DNA of 64,000 nt, taken from Solanum dulcamara (lineage: Eukaryota; Streptophyta; Magnoliopsida; Solanales; Solanaceae). The notes below the pieces were generated by a model, which did no database searches, was not told the DNA's origin, and saw only the letters and a list, made by a program, of their open reading frames with translations. Below are positions 21,996 to 34,061 of the stretch, piece by piece. The position numbers were made by a program, and so were the translations under genes. The stretch is from the NCBI RefSeq assembly GCF_947179165.1, contig NC_077240.1:43537501-43601500 (forward strand), read 5' to 3'. Numbering within the stretch: position 1 is the first letter of the stretch; each line of letters starts with the position of its first letter.

Positions 21996-24265
21996 TTTAT
22001 GGAGTTTATTATATGCCTTTTGTGTGTCTAGAAATCTAAAAATGGTATAGGAATGCTTGACGTTGGAGACAATCCAAATTGTATTCGCTATAGTTAAATT
22101 GTCGTCGAGGTAAATTGTTGTGCTTGTGGTGTGCCGTTGTAGGTGTGTGGGGGTGTATTTAATGGCCTAAATGTATTATAAAAGGGGTGTGTAGTCTTCT
22201 TGTTTCATCCACGCGACCCCTCATTTTGTATTATTAAAGGCATTGCGAAATAAAGTCTAGAAACCCTATTTTGGTATTGTAGTTTCGAGCGAGTTGTTTG
22301 GAGTTTGTGTTGTATATTGTTGGTATGAATTGCTTAAACATATGCTGCAGTTTATTTTTGTTGGTTGGCTGTAGGTATTAGGGGTGTAATTCGAAATTCG
22401 AATAGGGCATGTTATAGGGGAGGTGCTGCCCAATTTTCATTAACGCCTTAACTAATTAAAAACCTAGTCGAGGAGACGAATGAGGACATAGGTTCCATGA
22501 CTACTAAGGTTCATTTCTTCCATGTTAAATAGGTTTAGAGGACGACGACGTGGATGTGATTAAGAGAAGTCCATACGAGGTATGTGAAGCTTTCTTTTGG
22601 CATATTTTTGGAATAAGTATGTAAAGCTGTCTTTCTTCCCTTTTGGCATGTATTAACGTTAAGTAAATGGTATGTGAAATGAGGGGATAATTCCATTCAT
22701 AGAACTACATGTATGCCTCATAATCCCTATCCACTGCTTAGTATTGGAACTTCTGTAAGAATTGAGTATTGCCTTTTAAGGCTTGTACATGTCAAAAAGT
22801 AGTGTGTGGAAAGCTATCTCTCCCTTCTCTTGATATGTACTTGGTGTGAAAATGAGACTATGATGCCATAGTTATTCACCGAGCCACAGGATAGGCTAGA
22901 TACGAAATATGTATAGGATGACCACATGAAGGGAAGTGCAGACTATGTAGAGCTTACTCTCTTTCTTTTCTGGCATGTCTTAGTTGTAAGTGAAATATGA
23001 TACGATCTTTGAGGTAACTCCATTCTTAAACATCTCCTATTTACTTTTGAAAATCGAACTCTTGTAATAGTTGAACTAGTTCCTTGGAAACTTCTATGTA
23101 TTAAGGAGATAATGAATGTACAGGCTCCAAGTCTTAAAGACTACATGACACCAAGTGTTTTGATTCCATAAATGATTTGGCCCTATGTTAATACATGTCT
23201 AGGGTCCCCAAGATTACAATTGAGATAGCCCATAATGGTATTTAGAGGACACTCAAGATGACACACCACTTCTCGGGTCCTCAGGCAAAAGCTTAACTTT
23301 CTTATTCTGTCGAGTCTCCGATATGATTTAAATTGCATATAGTTACTCACTAATCTATTCGTGTATACTGTAACACTTCTTCGCCGAGTCCCAGGCCGGT
23401 TATCAGATTCGTGCAATTTACTGTATTTTTCAACGCCTCTCTCTAGAGGGCCGAGTTACGTATGTATATATATGATGATGTATTGTAATAAGTTGGTGAT
23501 GTTACAGGGCCTATGATGGTTTTACATATGTATTCACCGGATCCCTAGTAGGGCCGACTATATGGTATAATTTAAACATGCATGCTTTTGTAATTCATAT
23601 AGTACATGTACATGTTTTTGGTTTGATATTTTATCTCCTGCTTCTCAATTTCAGATATTCTTCCAGTTGTGTTATGTTATGTTTTACATACTCAGTACAT
23701 ATGTCATACTGACCCCCTTTCTTCAAGGGGCTGCGTTTCATGCCCGCAGGTATAGATACAGGTTTTGGGAGTCCGTCAACTTAGGATTCCGCTTAGCTCA
23801 GTTGGAAAAGGCTCCATTGTATCAGAGCCTGAGTTTTTGGTACTGACCACTGATGTATAAAATTGTTTTGTCTATTCAGGGGTACGACGGGGGCCTGTCC
23901 TACCATATATTGTCGTTAATATTTTAGAGGTGTGCAGACATATATATGTGGGTTGTGTATATTAGTTTGATTCAGCTGGGTCTACATGATGTGTGATATA
24001 TGTTATTATGTTATGGCAGCCTTGTCGGTTTGTGTGCCCTTTCATGAGGTGATACAAATGAAAGAGGCTATAGGTTTATAAAAATGTTATCGCTCAATAG
24101 GGCTCTGATGCATGGCGTTGTGTTATTTGTAGTCCGGTTTGACTATACTTGATTTATATGCATTGTATGTCAATAGTTTGACTTGACCACAAAAAATAGA
24201 TATATATATACGAGGGTCCAGGTCGGACCCCAGTCGCAGCCTATGGGGTTGGGTCGTGACAAAAG

Positions 24266-24280
24266 TGGTATCAGAACAGT
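24266..24280 (+). promoter_or_regulatory. Primer binding site of E
   Basis: TGGTATCAGAACAG follows the LTR end by four bases; close to the initiator-Met tRNA site. Confidence 0.85.
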
Positions 24281-24563
24281 TCGTCCTTGGATTGTCTACA
24301 AACCGTGTCTCGTAGAGTCTTAATTATCGATGTGTTATGCGCTACCTCCATAAACAGGAAGATACAGAACATTTAGGATGTTACCTTTCTTTCACATCTG
24401 AGATCGTGCTTTAGATCCAAGTCATAGGAAAATTCCTTATACTAACCGTGGATCTTAAAAGATGACGACACCAACAGAATGAAGTAATTGACGACGTGGG
24501 AAGTCACAAAGCACATAGGTAAGTACAGTAAAGGCACAAAATTTATCTATTGGTTAAGGTATT

Positions 24564-25467
24564 TGTCACGACCCAACCCCATAAAGTTCAAATTTAAAGG
24601 AGAAACCTTACCTTACCCGAAATTAGCCAAAACTAGCAAAAATTGCACCTCAGAAATATCTTTAGCGTGCTGGAAGTTGCGTGGACTGTTTGTTGTCCGT
24701 TTTGGCTGCACCAAGCCATGATTTTATACTTTTAATACCTCCATATCATCGTGGTGTACGCTGGATAATTAATTTACAAAATGAAATCGGGACTTACCTA
24801 TTTTGTTTCTCCAAGTCGTCCTTTTTTTCTCTCTAGACTTAGGGTTCTTTTTTTTCTGGTTGCTACTGAAGTTTTCTGGATAGAAATGACCTTAAGAGTC
24901 ATGTAATACATATATATACATTGGCTTAGGAGCTGACACATGGCATCCCCCTAGGGGTGACATGTGGCAGCCCCTTAGGGTGCCACCTCATCCGAACTTC
25001 CAACCCAAAGCTGCCACGTGGTAGCGTGGGGTCCACCCCAAGTAGGTGAGTCACCTACTTGCTTTAAGTAGGTGCATCACCTGCTTGCTTCAAGTAGGTG
25101 CGTCGTCTCCTTATTTCTCTTCCGTAGTTTCGTAATCTCTTCTCACTTTAAGAGCCTATGTGCTCCTTGCTACTTAAGCTCGACGTGTACTCAAGTAGCT
25201 TAGTATGCAAAATATCCCAAGTAATAGCTTTCACAAGTACGTCGAGTCCTACGACTCACTACTTAGCCTCCAACTTCTTTTGGATTCTTGTAACCCTATT
25301 TCCAATCTTCTCTCTTATGGAGTATCTTCTTCTCCTTTCCTTAGGATTATTTGATAGCGTTATAGATTATATGACTCACATGATGAATTCTAAGGAACTT
25401 AAAAGCCTTCCCAGAAACTTATGAAGCTTACGAAGCATTCCAAGGTACCAAAGTACGGGGTGTAACA
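24564..25467 (-). repeat. 3' LTR of N1 (904 bp)
   Basis: The full-length LTR of this family is about 3 kb. Here the terminal TGTCACGACCCAACCCC is joined directly to the ATAAAGTTCAAATTTAAAGG block, which normally lies ~1 kb from the other end, removing ~2.2 kb of R/U5. U3 with the CACGTG promoter (25014-25019) and the terminus TGTAACA are kept. Confidence 0.9.
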
Positions 25468-26546
25468 TCCTTCCCCCCTTTAGAACATTCATCCTCGAAT
25501 GTAAACCAAAACTTTCCTCCGGACCTTATACCGATTATATGGAGAGGTCCTCTATCCCATTGCCATAACATATACTTTCATCGAGAAATCAATATCAGAG
25601 TTACAAATGTTAGGATTACCTATAGACGTAGGAAATAGGTACTGATACTTGTGTTTCATTTCCTCTTTCCCTAGTACTCTTGTCTTACCCATATTGTTAC
25701 TTCTTTCAACTACATGTCGTCATAGTTTATCCCTATGTATCCATTCAGTTGGTGCCTTAATATCATTCTATTTAGATCTATCAGTCTTCTCTAAACCATC
25801 TTTTTTGGATTATAAGTCTTTTCCAACTTTGTTTTACCATACCAGTATCGACCTCCTAGTTTCTATTGCCATCAATTCAGCAATTAACTCATTTCTCGAA
25901 GTCAGCCACACTCGTAGTTTAATGAAATCTCATCATTGTTGTGGGAACAACCTTTTAAGACATACTATATCCCTATATCTCATTCTCTTCTTATTTCTAA
26001 GAAATTTTAGGCAGAGTTTCCTTTGTATTTCTCCCTATCTCAACACCTGCACGCAGGAAATGCCAACAGTGCCTCACAGGGCATGCATGTATATATTCAG
26101 ATCATATCATATCGCAGCCACACAGGGCGCCCAATATCAACAGTATGAAAATGGACTTACCTCATATGCCCACTCGAACTACACCTGTTAACTTTCCTAG
26201 CTACTTTTCCTTTCAAATTCAACTTTACATTCCAATTGTACCTCAATACCTTACCCGACATATATATTTCGTGCCTTTGCTTACTTGCGTGCTTTGTAAC
26301 TTCCAATATCTTCAGTCACCTTCTTCTATTGATGTTGTCTTTCTGCTGAAATCACAAGTTAGTATGAGGAAGTTCATTCCCTATGAATCGGCTCTATCGC
26401 ATGATCTTAGATATGAAAGAAAGGTAACATCCTAAATGTCCTATAGCTTCTTGTCTATAGATGTGGTGCACAACACACCGACAAATAAGACTCTACTAGA
26501 CACGGTCTATAGACACTCCAAGGATGAACTGCTCTGATACAACTTC

Positions 26547-27435
26547 TGTCATGACCCAACCCCATAAAATTCAAATTTAAAGGAGAAACCTTACCTTACC
26601 CGAAATTGGCCAAAACTAGCAAAAATTGTGCCTCAGAAACCTCTTTCGCGTGGTGGAAGTTGCGTGGACTATTTGCTCTCCATTTTTCCTGCACCAAGAC
26701 ATGATTTTATACTTCTAATACCTCCATATCATCGTGGTATATGCTTGATAATTAATTTATGGAATGAAATCGGGACTTACCTATTTTTTTCTCCAAGCCG
26801 TCCTCTTTTTCTCTCTAGACTTAGGGTTCTTTTTTTCTGGTTGCTATTGAAGTTTTCTAGATAGAAATGACCTTACGAGTCATGTAATACATATATATAC
26901 ATTGGCTTAGGAGCTGACACATGGCATCCCCCCAGGGGTGACATGTGGCAGCCCCTTAGGGTGCCACCTCATCCGAACTTCCAACCCAAAGCTGCCATGT
27001 GGTAGTGTGGGGTCCAAGTGACCTACTTGCTTTAGGAAGGTGCATCACCTGCTTTCTTCAAGTAGGTTCGTCGTCTCCTTATTTATCTTCCGTAGTTTCG
27101 TAATCTTGTCTCACTTTAAGAGCCTATGTTTTCCTTGCTACTTAAGCTCGATGTTTACTCAAGTAGCTTAGTATGCAAAATGTCCCAAGTAATAGCTTTC
27201 ACAAGTACGTCGAGTCTTACGACTCACTACTTAGCCTCCAACTTCTTTCGGATTCTTGTAACCCTATTTCCAATCTTCTCTCTTATTGAGTATCTCCTTC
27301 TCCTTTCCTTAGGATTATTTGATAGCGTTATAGATTATCTGACTCACATGACGACTTCTAAGAAACTTAAGAGCCTTTCTAGAAACTTAAGAAGCTTACG
27401 AAGCATTCCAAGGTACCAAAGTACGGGGTGTAACA
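26547..27435 (-). repeat. 5' LTR of N1 (889 bp)
   Basis: Carries the same internal deletion as the other N1 LTR, with small indels (for example a shorter CTACTTGCTT repeat near 27016-27040). Since both LTRs are copied from one template at insertion, the short form existed before transposition. Confidence 0.9.
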
Positions 27436-27440
27436 GTATT

Positions 27441-28516
27441 GACATATGATTGAAATGTAAAGTCGAAAACTGAAGGGAAAAGTACGGGAAAATGCAACAG
27501 ATGTAGTATGAAGTTGGACATATGAGGTAAGTCCAGTGGCTACGATATGAGATGATATTGAGAGCCCTGTGCGGCTGTGATATGATATGAATATATATAT
27601 ATATATATATATTGGCCCTGTAAGGCATTGTTATTATTTTCTACATGCAGGTTGGGGAATAGTAAGAAGTGTAGAGGAAACTCTGCCGAAATTTTCCCAA
27701 AGCAAGAAAAAAGGAATAAAACATAGATTTATAACATGTCTTGGAAATGGATACCGAGTACCCATATTATGCCAAATTAAAGTTGTAAGAGGTACTCTTC
27801 ATGTCGTAAATAAGGGATACCCTTTTTACTAGGGGAAGTTTATTTCAGAGAAACAAAAGTCTGTCTGAGCAATACAATTTAGACCATAGTGTCTCCAGCC
27901 GTAATTGCGCTGTAGAAAAAAAAAAAGCTCAGGTTGAAGGGTAAGATGTCCAGTAATTGAGCTTCAATCATTTTAAAAGTATCAAGCTCCCAACTCCTAA
28001 TTGTAAATTAGATAAGTTGTTCATAACTCGAGGATAAACTCAGAAGGAGACGAAGTAGGTCAAGTATTAAAAGAAGTATTGTGATGTTTAAGAGATTTTA
28101 GTTTCTTCCAACAATGGTTGGAAAATGGTTTATGATAACAGTTTATAGTCCTTCACTGACTAATTGGGGAAAGAGCTTCGAACAGAAGCACCTCAAAGAG
28201 TTGTCAGGAACTGAATATGAGTACGAACTAAAATTGAGATATGTAAGTATGAATTGAATGGTGTGATACAATTATACAGGGATAAAGTAGGACCACTAGT
28301 AAGGCATACTTGGTATACGTTGACTAAGTTAAAAGCCTGTGTTGGGTACACAGTAAGGGTAAGGGCTATAAGGTATAAAGGAGTAATGCGCGTACACAAC
28401 GTCGCCCTAAAAATAACAGAACTCTTAAGAGACAAAGATGACAAACTTAAGAAATAGATGGTGCAACCTACAAATACCCCAAGAAACCAAGGACATAGGT
28501 TGAGGTAAAGCTACTA
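27441..28516 (+). other. Leader/interior of E with (AT)n tract
   Basis: Collinear with C's interior at 31870-33045. Includes (AT)n at 27590-27612 between GCGGCTGTGATATGATATGAA and GGCCCTGTAAGGCATTG, then a possible 3' splice site (TTTCTACATGCAG, 27640-27652). It includes a segment (28254-28460) markedly better conserved with C than its surroundings. No gag signature. The final TACTA (28512-28516) is the target duplication used by C. Confidence 0.65.
28254..28457 (+). other. Conserved ~200-bp interior segment (E copy)
   Basis: A 67-codon frame that opens with TTG, not ATG; it would encode a basic peptide with YTLTKLKACVGYT and ends TELLRDKDDKLKK. About 14 of ~204 positions differ from the C copy at 32793-32996, where a TGG codon is TAG. 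I recognise no protein family. It may be decayed coding sequence or a conserved RNA element. Confidence 0.4.
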
Positions 28517-31500
28517 TGTTACACCCCACACTTTTAAACTCGGAATGTCTCTTAAGTTCCTTAGACATTATCATGTGAGACGAATACTCTACGACACTAT
28601 CAAACAACTCTAAGGAGGGGAGAATGTGATACCCCATAGTAGAGAAGGTTGGAAATAGAGTCATAAGAATTCGGAAGGAATTGTAGGCCAAGTGATGAGT
28701 CGTAGGACTCGGCTTACCAACATAAGCTATTAACTTAGAAGCCTTACATACTTGAGCTACTTGAGTACATACCAAGCTTACGTAGCACAGATTACATAGT
28801 CTCTTAAAATAAAATGATATTATGAACCCACGAGGAAGGGAAAAAGATGACACGTGGCAGCCAATGGGAGAGTGACACGTGGCAGCACCTCAAGCAAGTG
28901 GGTGACCCACCTTCTTGGGGGAGGTGTACCCCATGCCACGTGGCAGCCCTTTATTGGCAGTATGTATGTGTTGGCCCAATAAGGGCCGAACACATGTCAC
29001 CCTTAGGGGATGACACGTGTCACCCCCTAAGGAGACATATATATATATATATATATATATGTTAAGTGACTCTTAGTCATATTTACTATCCAAAACAGCA
29101 GCCAAAGAGAAAGGAAAAACATGAGAAAAGCAAAGGAGGCAACCATGGTTTAGAATAAACTAAGGTAGGTTTCTAACATTCTCTCCGCAAATTAATTATC
29201 CACGGTGTTGCTCAAATAAGTGGATATGTATATATGTATCTTATGATATCTACAGAACCATAACTTCAACTTTACACTTGGAACTAAAAAGAGAAAGCTG
29301 AAGGAAAACATTAGAGGCAAGGAAAGGAGGGCTACGGGTTTGGTCTCCAAAAGGTGAGCCCCCGACTTTCATTTTGTGAATTAATTATTTAAGGTGTCCC
29401 ATGTTTATAAAATGGTATTTAAGAGTATAAAATCAATATTTGGGGCAGCAAATAATTGACACCAACAGCCCACTCAATTTCAGCACGTTGGGAGAAGTTC
29501 CGAGTTGCAATTTGGCAGTTTTGGCCAATATCGGGTAAGGTAAGGTTTGTCCCTTCAATTTGGACTTTATGGTGTTGTTATGGAGTGTATTATACGCCTT
29601 GGGTGTGTGTGGAAACATAAAAATGGTACAGGAATGCTTGACATTGGAGACAGTCCAAATTATAGTCGTTATAGTTGAATTGTCATTGAAGTAAAGTGTT
29701 ATTCTTGTGAGGTGCTGCTGCAGGGGTGTGGTGTTTGTTGCAGGTACTAAATGTGTTATAATAGGGGTTTGGGTGCTTCTGGTTGCAGCCACATGACCCC
29801 TCTTTTCATATAATTAAATATGTTGCGAAACAAAGACTAGAGACACTTTTTTGGTATCATAGTTTCGAGCAAGTCGTTTGGAGTTTATGTTGTATATTGT
29901 TGACGTGAATTGCTTAAACATATGCTGCAGGTTGTTTTTTTTTGGTTTTCTGTAGTGATTATGGATGTAATTGGAAATTTGGATAGGGCATATTATAGGG
30001 GAGGTGCTGCCCAATTTTTGTTAACGCCTTAACTAATTAAGGAACTACTCGAGGAGACGAACAAGGAAATAGATTCCATGAATACTAAGGTGCAACCCAA
30101 GATGCTGGAAATCTAAGAGTAGTTGATATTCGTATTACTTTCATTTTGAATAGGTTCAAAGGATGACGAGATAAATGAGATAAAGAGTAACTCATAAGAG
30201 GTATGTAAAGCTCTCTGTTGGCATGTTTTTGACATAGGTATGTAAAGCCTATCTTTTCTCTTCCTTTTTGGCATGTCTTAGATGTAGGCTATGGATTATG
30301 AAAGCTTCGGGGCAACTTGACTCTTAGGTTCTGAACATGACTTCAGGACTCTTGATCACTTCTGGATGTTAATACTTTTAAAGTAGTTAAACTCCTACTC
30401 CTCGAGTCTTCTATATGACTGTATAACAATTGATTCGATTAAGCTCTTTTTGTAAAAAAAAAGAAAGGCTCTAATACAACCAACGCTCGGACTGCTCTAA
30501 GATATTTCATACTGGTATATATCTAAGATTTCCAAAACTCCCTTTTACAAAGTCCTTAGTGACATTTAGAGGGTATACGTCAGATACTTTCTACCTTAAT
30601 CTCCAAGGATGATTCAGCTGACTACTTCATTGAGTCTCTGTTAATGATTTAAACTATGTTTTGTTTCTCACTACTCTACTCGTGTATACTGTAACACTTC
30701 TTTCATCGCGCCCAAGATAGAAATAGTAATTGTGCACAATTCACTGCATTTTTAACCATTCCCTCACTAAAGGGCCGGGTACGTATGTATATATATGATG
30801 ATGTGTTATAATAAGGTGGTGATGGCACTGGGCCATGATGGTTTTACAGATATGATTCACTGGAGCCCTGAAAGGGCCGGCTATATAGTATGATATGAGC
30901 ATGCATACTTTTATAATTCACAAAGTACATAAACAGGCTTCTAATTTGATAAATTTTCCCCTGCTTATTTATTTCGGATATACCTCCAGTTGTATTATGT
31001 TATGTTTTACATACTCAATACATATTTCGTACTGACCCCCTTTTCTCGGGGGGCTATGTTTCTTACCCGCAGGTACATATACATGTTTTAGGAGACCGCC
31101 AGCTTAGGATTCTGCGTAGCTCAACTGGAAGAGGCTCTATTGTATCGGAGCCCAATTTTTAGTGCTGACCACTGTTGTATAAAATTGTTTTGTCTATTCA
31201 GGGGTACGGCGGGGCCCCTGTCCCGCCATATGTTGTTGTTAATGTTTTAGAGGTCTGTAGACATGTATATGTGGATTGTATATGTCAGTTTGGTTCACCT
31301 GGGTCTATATGATATATTATATGTGTTGTTATGTTATGGAAGCCTGGTCGGCTTGCATGCCCTTTCATGAGGTGATACAAATGAAAGAGGTTACAAATAA
31401 ACAGAATGTTATGACCCATGAGGGTTCTCATGTACGTATCATGTTGTTGTAGTCCAATTTGACTACATTTGATTTATATGCATTACATGTTTATAATTCG

Positions 31501-31580
31501 ATATGACCACAACTGATAGATATGTATACGGCGGATCTAGGTCAGACCCCAGTCACAACCTGCGGGGTTGGATTATGATA
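28517..31580 (+). repeat. 5' LTR of C (3064 bp)
   Basis: Starts TGTTACACCCC and ends GGATTATGATA (a decayed GGGTCGTGACA). It aligns along its length with 39287-42291; by eye roughly one difference per ten to twenty bases near the start, mostly transitions. U3 has four CACGTG motifs and an (AT)n TATA tract at 29038-29060. Short frames such as 29433-29792 (minus) recur in both LTRs and are not genes. Confidence 0.92.
28845..29062 (+). promoter_or_regulatory. U3 promoter of C's 5' LTR (four G-boxes)
   Basis: CACGTG at 28851, 28876, 28937 and 29013, three of them in the context CACGTGGCAGC, plus CACATG at 28991; CCAAT at 28861 and 28976; then an (AT)n tract at 29038-29060 ending 30 bases before CTTAGTCATATTTACTATCC, the likely start region. 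G-box/ABRE arrays with a coupled CCAAT commonly confer abscisic-acid, stress or light response; that response is inferred. Confidence 0.55.
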
Positions 31581-31584
31581 GAAG

Positions 31585-31598
31585 TGGTATCAGAGTAG
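31585..31598 (+). promoter_or_regulatory. Primer binding site of C
   Basis: TGGTATCAGAGTAG four bases after the LTR end. The leader module with TAGTAGAGTCT follows at about 31620-31640, as in E (24305-24330) and H (63910-63935). Confidence 0.85.
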
Positions 31599-32062
31599 TT
31601 TGTCCTTGGATTATCTGCAGACCGCATCTAGTAGAGTCTCTATTATTGATGTATTGTGCATCACATCTATAAACAAGAAGCTACAGGACATTTAGGATGT
31701 TGCTTTTCTTTCACATCTAAGATCATGCTTTAGATCCGAGTCATAGGAAATCTCCTTATAAAAACCTTAGATCTTAATAGAAGGACGACATTGACGGAAG
31801 GAAGTGACTGACGATATTGGAAGTCACAAAGCATGCAAGTAAGTAAAGGGATGAGAGATATCTGTTGGGTAAGGTATTAATATATGATTGAAATGTAAAG
31901 TCAAAAACTGAAGGGAAAAGTAGACAGGAAGTGCAACAGATGCAGTTCGAAGTTGGACATATGAGGTAAGTCCATTACTTTCATACTATTATTAATATTG
32001 ACAGCCTCATGTGGCTACGGTATGAGATGATATTGAAAGCCCTGTGCAACTGTGATATGATA

Positions 32063-32065
<3 letters not shown>

Positions 32066-32147
<82 letters not shown>
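32066..32147. repeat. (AT)n(GT)n microsatellite in C's leader
   Basis: About 29 AT units run into about 12 GT units. The same place in E holds ~11 AT units (27590-27612) and in A a short tract (near 6590), so the tract varies between copies. Confidence 0.95.
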
Positions 32148-32792
32148 TGTCCCTGTGAGGCATTGTTGGTATTTTCTGCGTGCAGGTTTTGGGATAGTAA
32201 GGAGTATAGAGGAAACTCTATCGAAATTTTCCTAGAACAAGAAAAGGGAATGAAACATAGACTCTTAAAATGCCTTGAAAGTTGATACCGAGTACCCCTA
32301 TTAGGTTTAACTAAGTTGAAAGAGGTACTCTTCACGTCGTCCATAAGGGACACCCTTTTTATTTAAGAAACTTTATTTTAGAGAAACAAAACTCTGTCTG
32401 AGCAGTACAGTTCAGAGCACAATATCTCCAGCTGTAATTGTGTTGTGGAAAAAAAAAGAGAAGCTCAGGTTGAAGGATAAGATGTCCTGCGATTGAATTT
32501 CACTTTTTTTTGAAAAGTACCAACCCCCAACTCCTAATTGTAAATTAGATAAGTTGTTCATAACTCAAGGATAAACTCAGAAGGAAACCAGGTAGGTTAA
32601 GTATTAAAAGAAGTACTGTGATGTTTAAGAGATTCTAGTTTCTTCCAACAATGGTTGGAAAATGGTTTACGATAACCGTTTGTTAGTTCTCCACACCCTA
32701 ACAGGAGGCAGAAATGCTAATAGAAGCACCTCAAAGAGATGTCAGGAACTGAATGTAAGTACGAACTAAAAAGGGGATATATAAGTAATAAT

Positions 32793-32996
32793 TGAACGGT
32801 GTGATACGATTATACAGGGATAAAGTAGGACCACTAGTAAGGCGCACTTAGTATACGTTGACTAAGTTAAAAGCCTGTGTTGGGTACACAGTAAGGGTAA
32901 GGGCTATAAGGTATAAAGGAGTAATGCGCGTATACAACGTCGCCCTGAAAATAATGGAACTCTTAAGAGATAAAGACGAAAAACTTAAGGAATAAA
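32793..32996 (+). other. Conserved ~200-bp interior segment (C copy)
   Basis: Counterpart of 28254-28457 in E. The frame is broken by TAG near codon 22, and most changes are transitions, as expected for methylated repeats. Flanking DNA on the left diverges more and has indels. Confidence 0.4.
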
Positions 32997-34061
32997 TGGC
33001 ACAACTTTCATTCATCCCAAGAAACAAAGTATATCGGTTGGGAAAGCCACTACTCTAAGAGAACCTTGTACAATGAATGTCGGAATACAAGTGTTGCCTA
33101 GTTAAAAGAAAATTTAGAATGGCTACAAGTGTTTACTAACTTTTATAAGCATAAGTAGAATGTGGCCTTGGGTGAGTTATTCCGTGGGTCCCATTACTTA
33201 AGTATAGATTAATAGAGGAGATGTCGCACTACGTATGGAAAGGTTCCAGTCGCTTTGTGATTTAGCCAATGTTCCGTACGTGGATAATCAGGTTATAAAA
33301 TGTACATAAAACAGAGACAAGATGTAGTACTAAGTAGACTGAGGAAGGAAACCGAACGAATTTGAGACTGGACCTAGAGAGATAGAGCAAGGTATAAGCA
33401 GGTAAAAGTATAATGTTACGACCCAACCCCGTAGGCCGCGACTGGGATCCGAATTGGACCCCCTTATGTGTACCTATCAGCTACCCTTAAGTTGAACCAT
33501 GTGTGATGTGATACTATATACAAACCCTAGTAGGTCAAAAACTTTTTTTCAGGAACTTGTAGCCTTATTCACCTGTATCATAACAGGAAAGGGCACGCGA
33601 GCCAACGAGTCTGCCATACCATGAAAACATTTGCAATATGTCATAGAGCACAACTGAAACAAACTTACAAATAACCCACATACAGATGTCTACAGACCTC
33701 TAAGAGTAATAACTGTACAATATGGCGGGACAAGGCCCCCGCCGTACCCCTGAATAAATAAATATGTATATTAAATGACCAGTATCAAAAATTAGGCTCC
33801 AGGATAGTGAAGCACTTCCGACATAGCTGAGAGGAACTACTAAGATGAACGATCTCCAAAATGAACATCTGTACCTGCAGGCATAAAACACAGCCCCCCA
33901 GAGAATGGGGGGTCAGTACGACATATATACTGAGTATATAATGCATAACATATCATAACTGAAACAACAACTGAAATGGGGATACAAAAAGCATGTATAA
34001 CAGTTAACAGATTACTATACCTGCAGCTTAGGACATGTAGTCATATACCTTATCATACCAT

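Larger units (their letters stand above)
20972..24261 (+). repeat. 5' LTR of E (3290 bp)
   Basis: TG (20972) to GTCGTGACA (24261), next to a primer site. Order inside: U3 with CACGTG at 21305-21310 and 21329-21334, TATA around 21457-21468, three splice-donor-like modules (21580, 21769, 21950), repeats of an AAGCT...TTTTGGCATGT module (22575-22980), and the conserved U5 block from 23690 with GTACTGACC-type motifs. All short frames in it are shadows. Confidence 0.9.
24564..27435 (-). mobile_element. Compact non-autonomous LTR element N1
   Basis: Two short LTRs (24564-25467 and 26547-27435) flank a 1079-bp interior that keeps only a polypurine tract (reverse complement TCCTTCCCCCCTT at 25468), a scrap of the chromodomain end (~25530-25680), leader sequence and a primer site (reverse complement of TATCAGAG at 26532-26543). 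GTATT flanks it on both sides (24559-24563 and 27436-27440), and the interrupted sequence matches C's leader at 31870, so it inserted as a unit. It encodes nothing and must have used proteins from a relative. The 180- and 96-codon plus-strand frames at 25649-26435 oppose the element's sense and have no recognisable domain. Confidence 0.9.
31599..33408 (+). other. Leader and interior of C (left of S)
   Basis: Contains a long (AT)n(GT)n tract (32066-32147), a possible splice acceptor (TTTTCTGCGTGCAG, 32172-32185), the well-conserved segment at 32793-32996, and from 33046 sequence collinear with E's 42297 onward. No gag motif on either strand. Confidence 0.6.

Noticed and set aside
25649..26435. 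Two long plus-strand frames (180 and 96 codons) inside N1
   Set aside because: They oppose the element's direction, overlap each other, match no domain, and lie in low-complexity T-rich DNA. A chance frame is the simplest reading.
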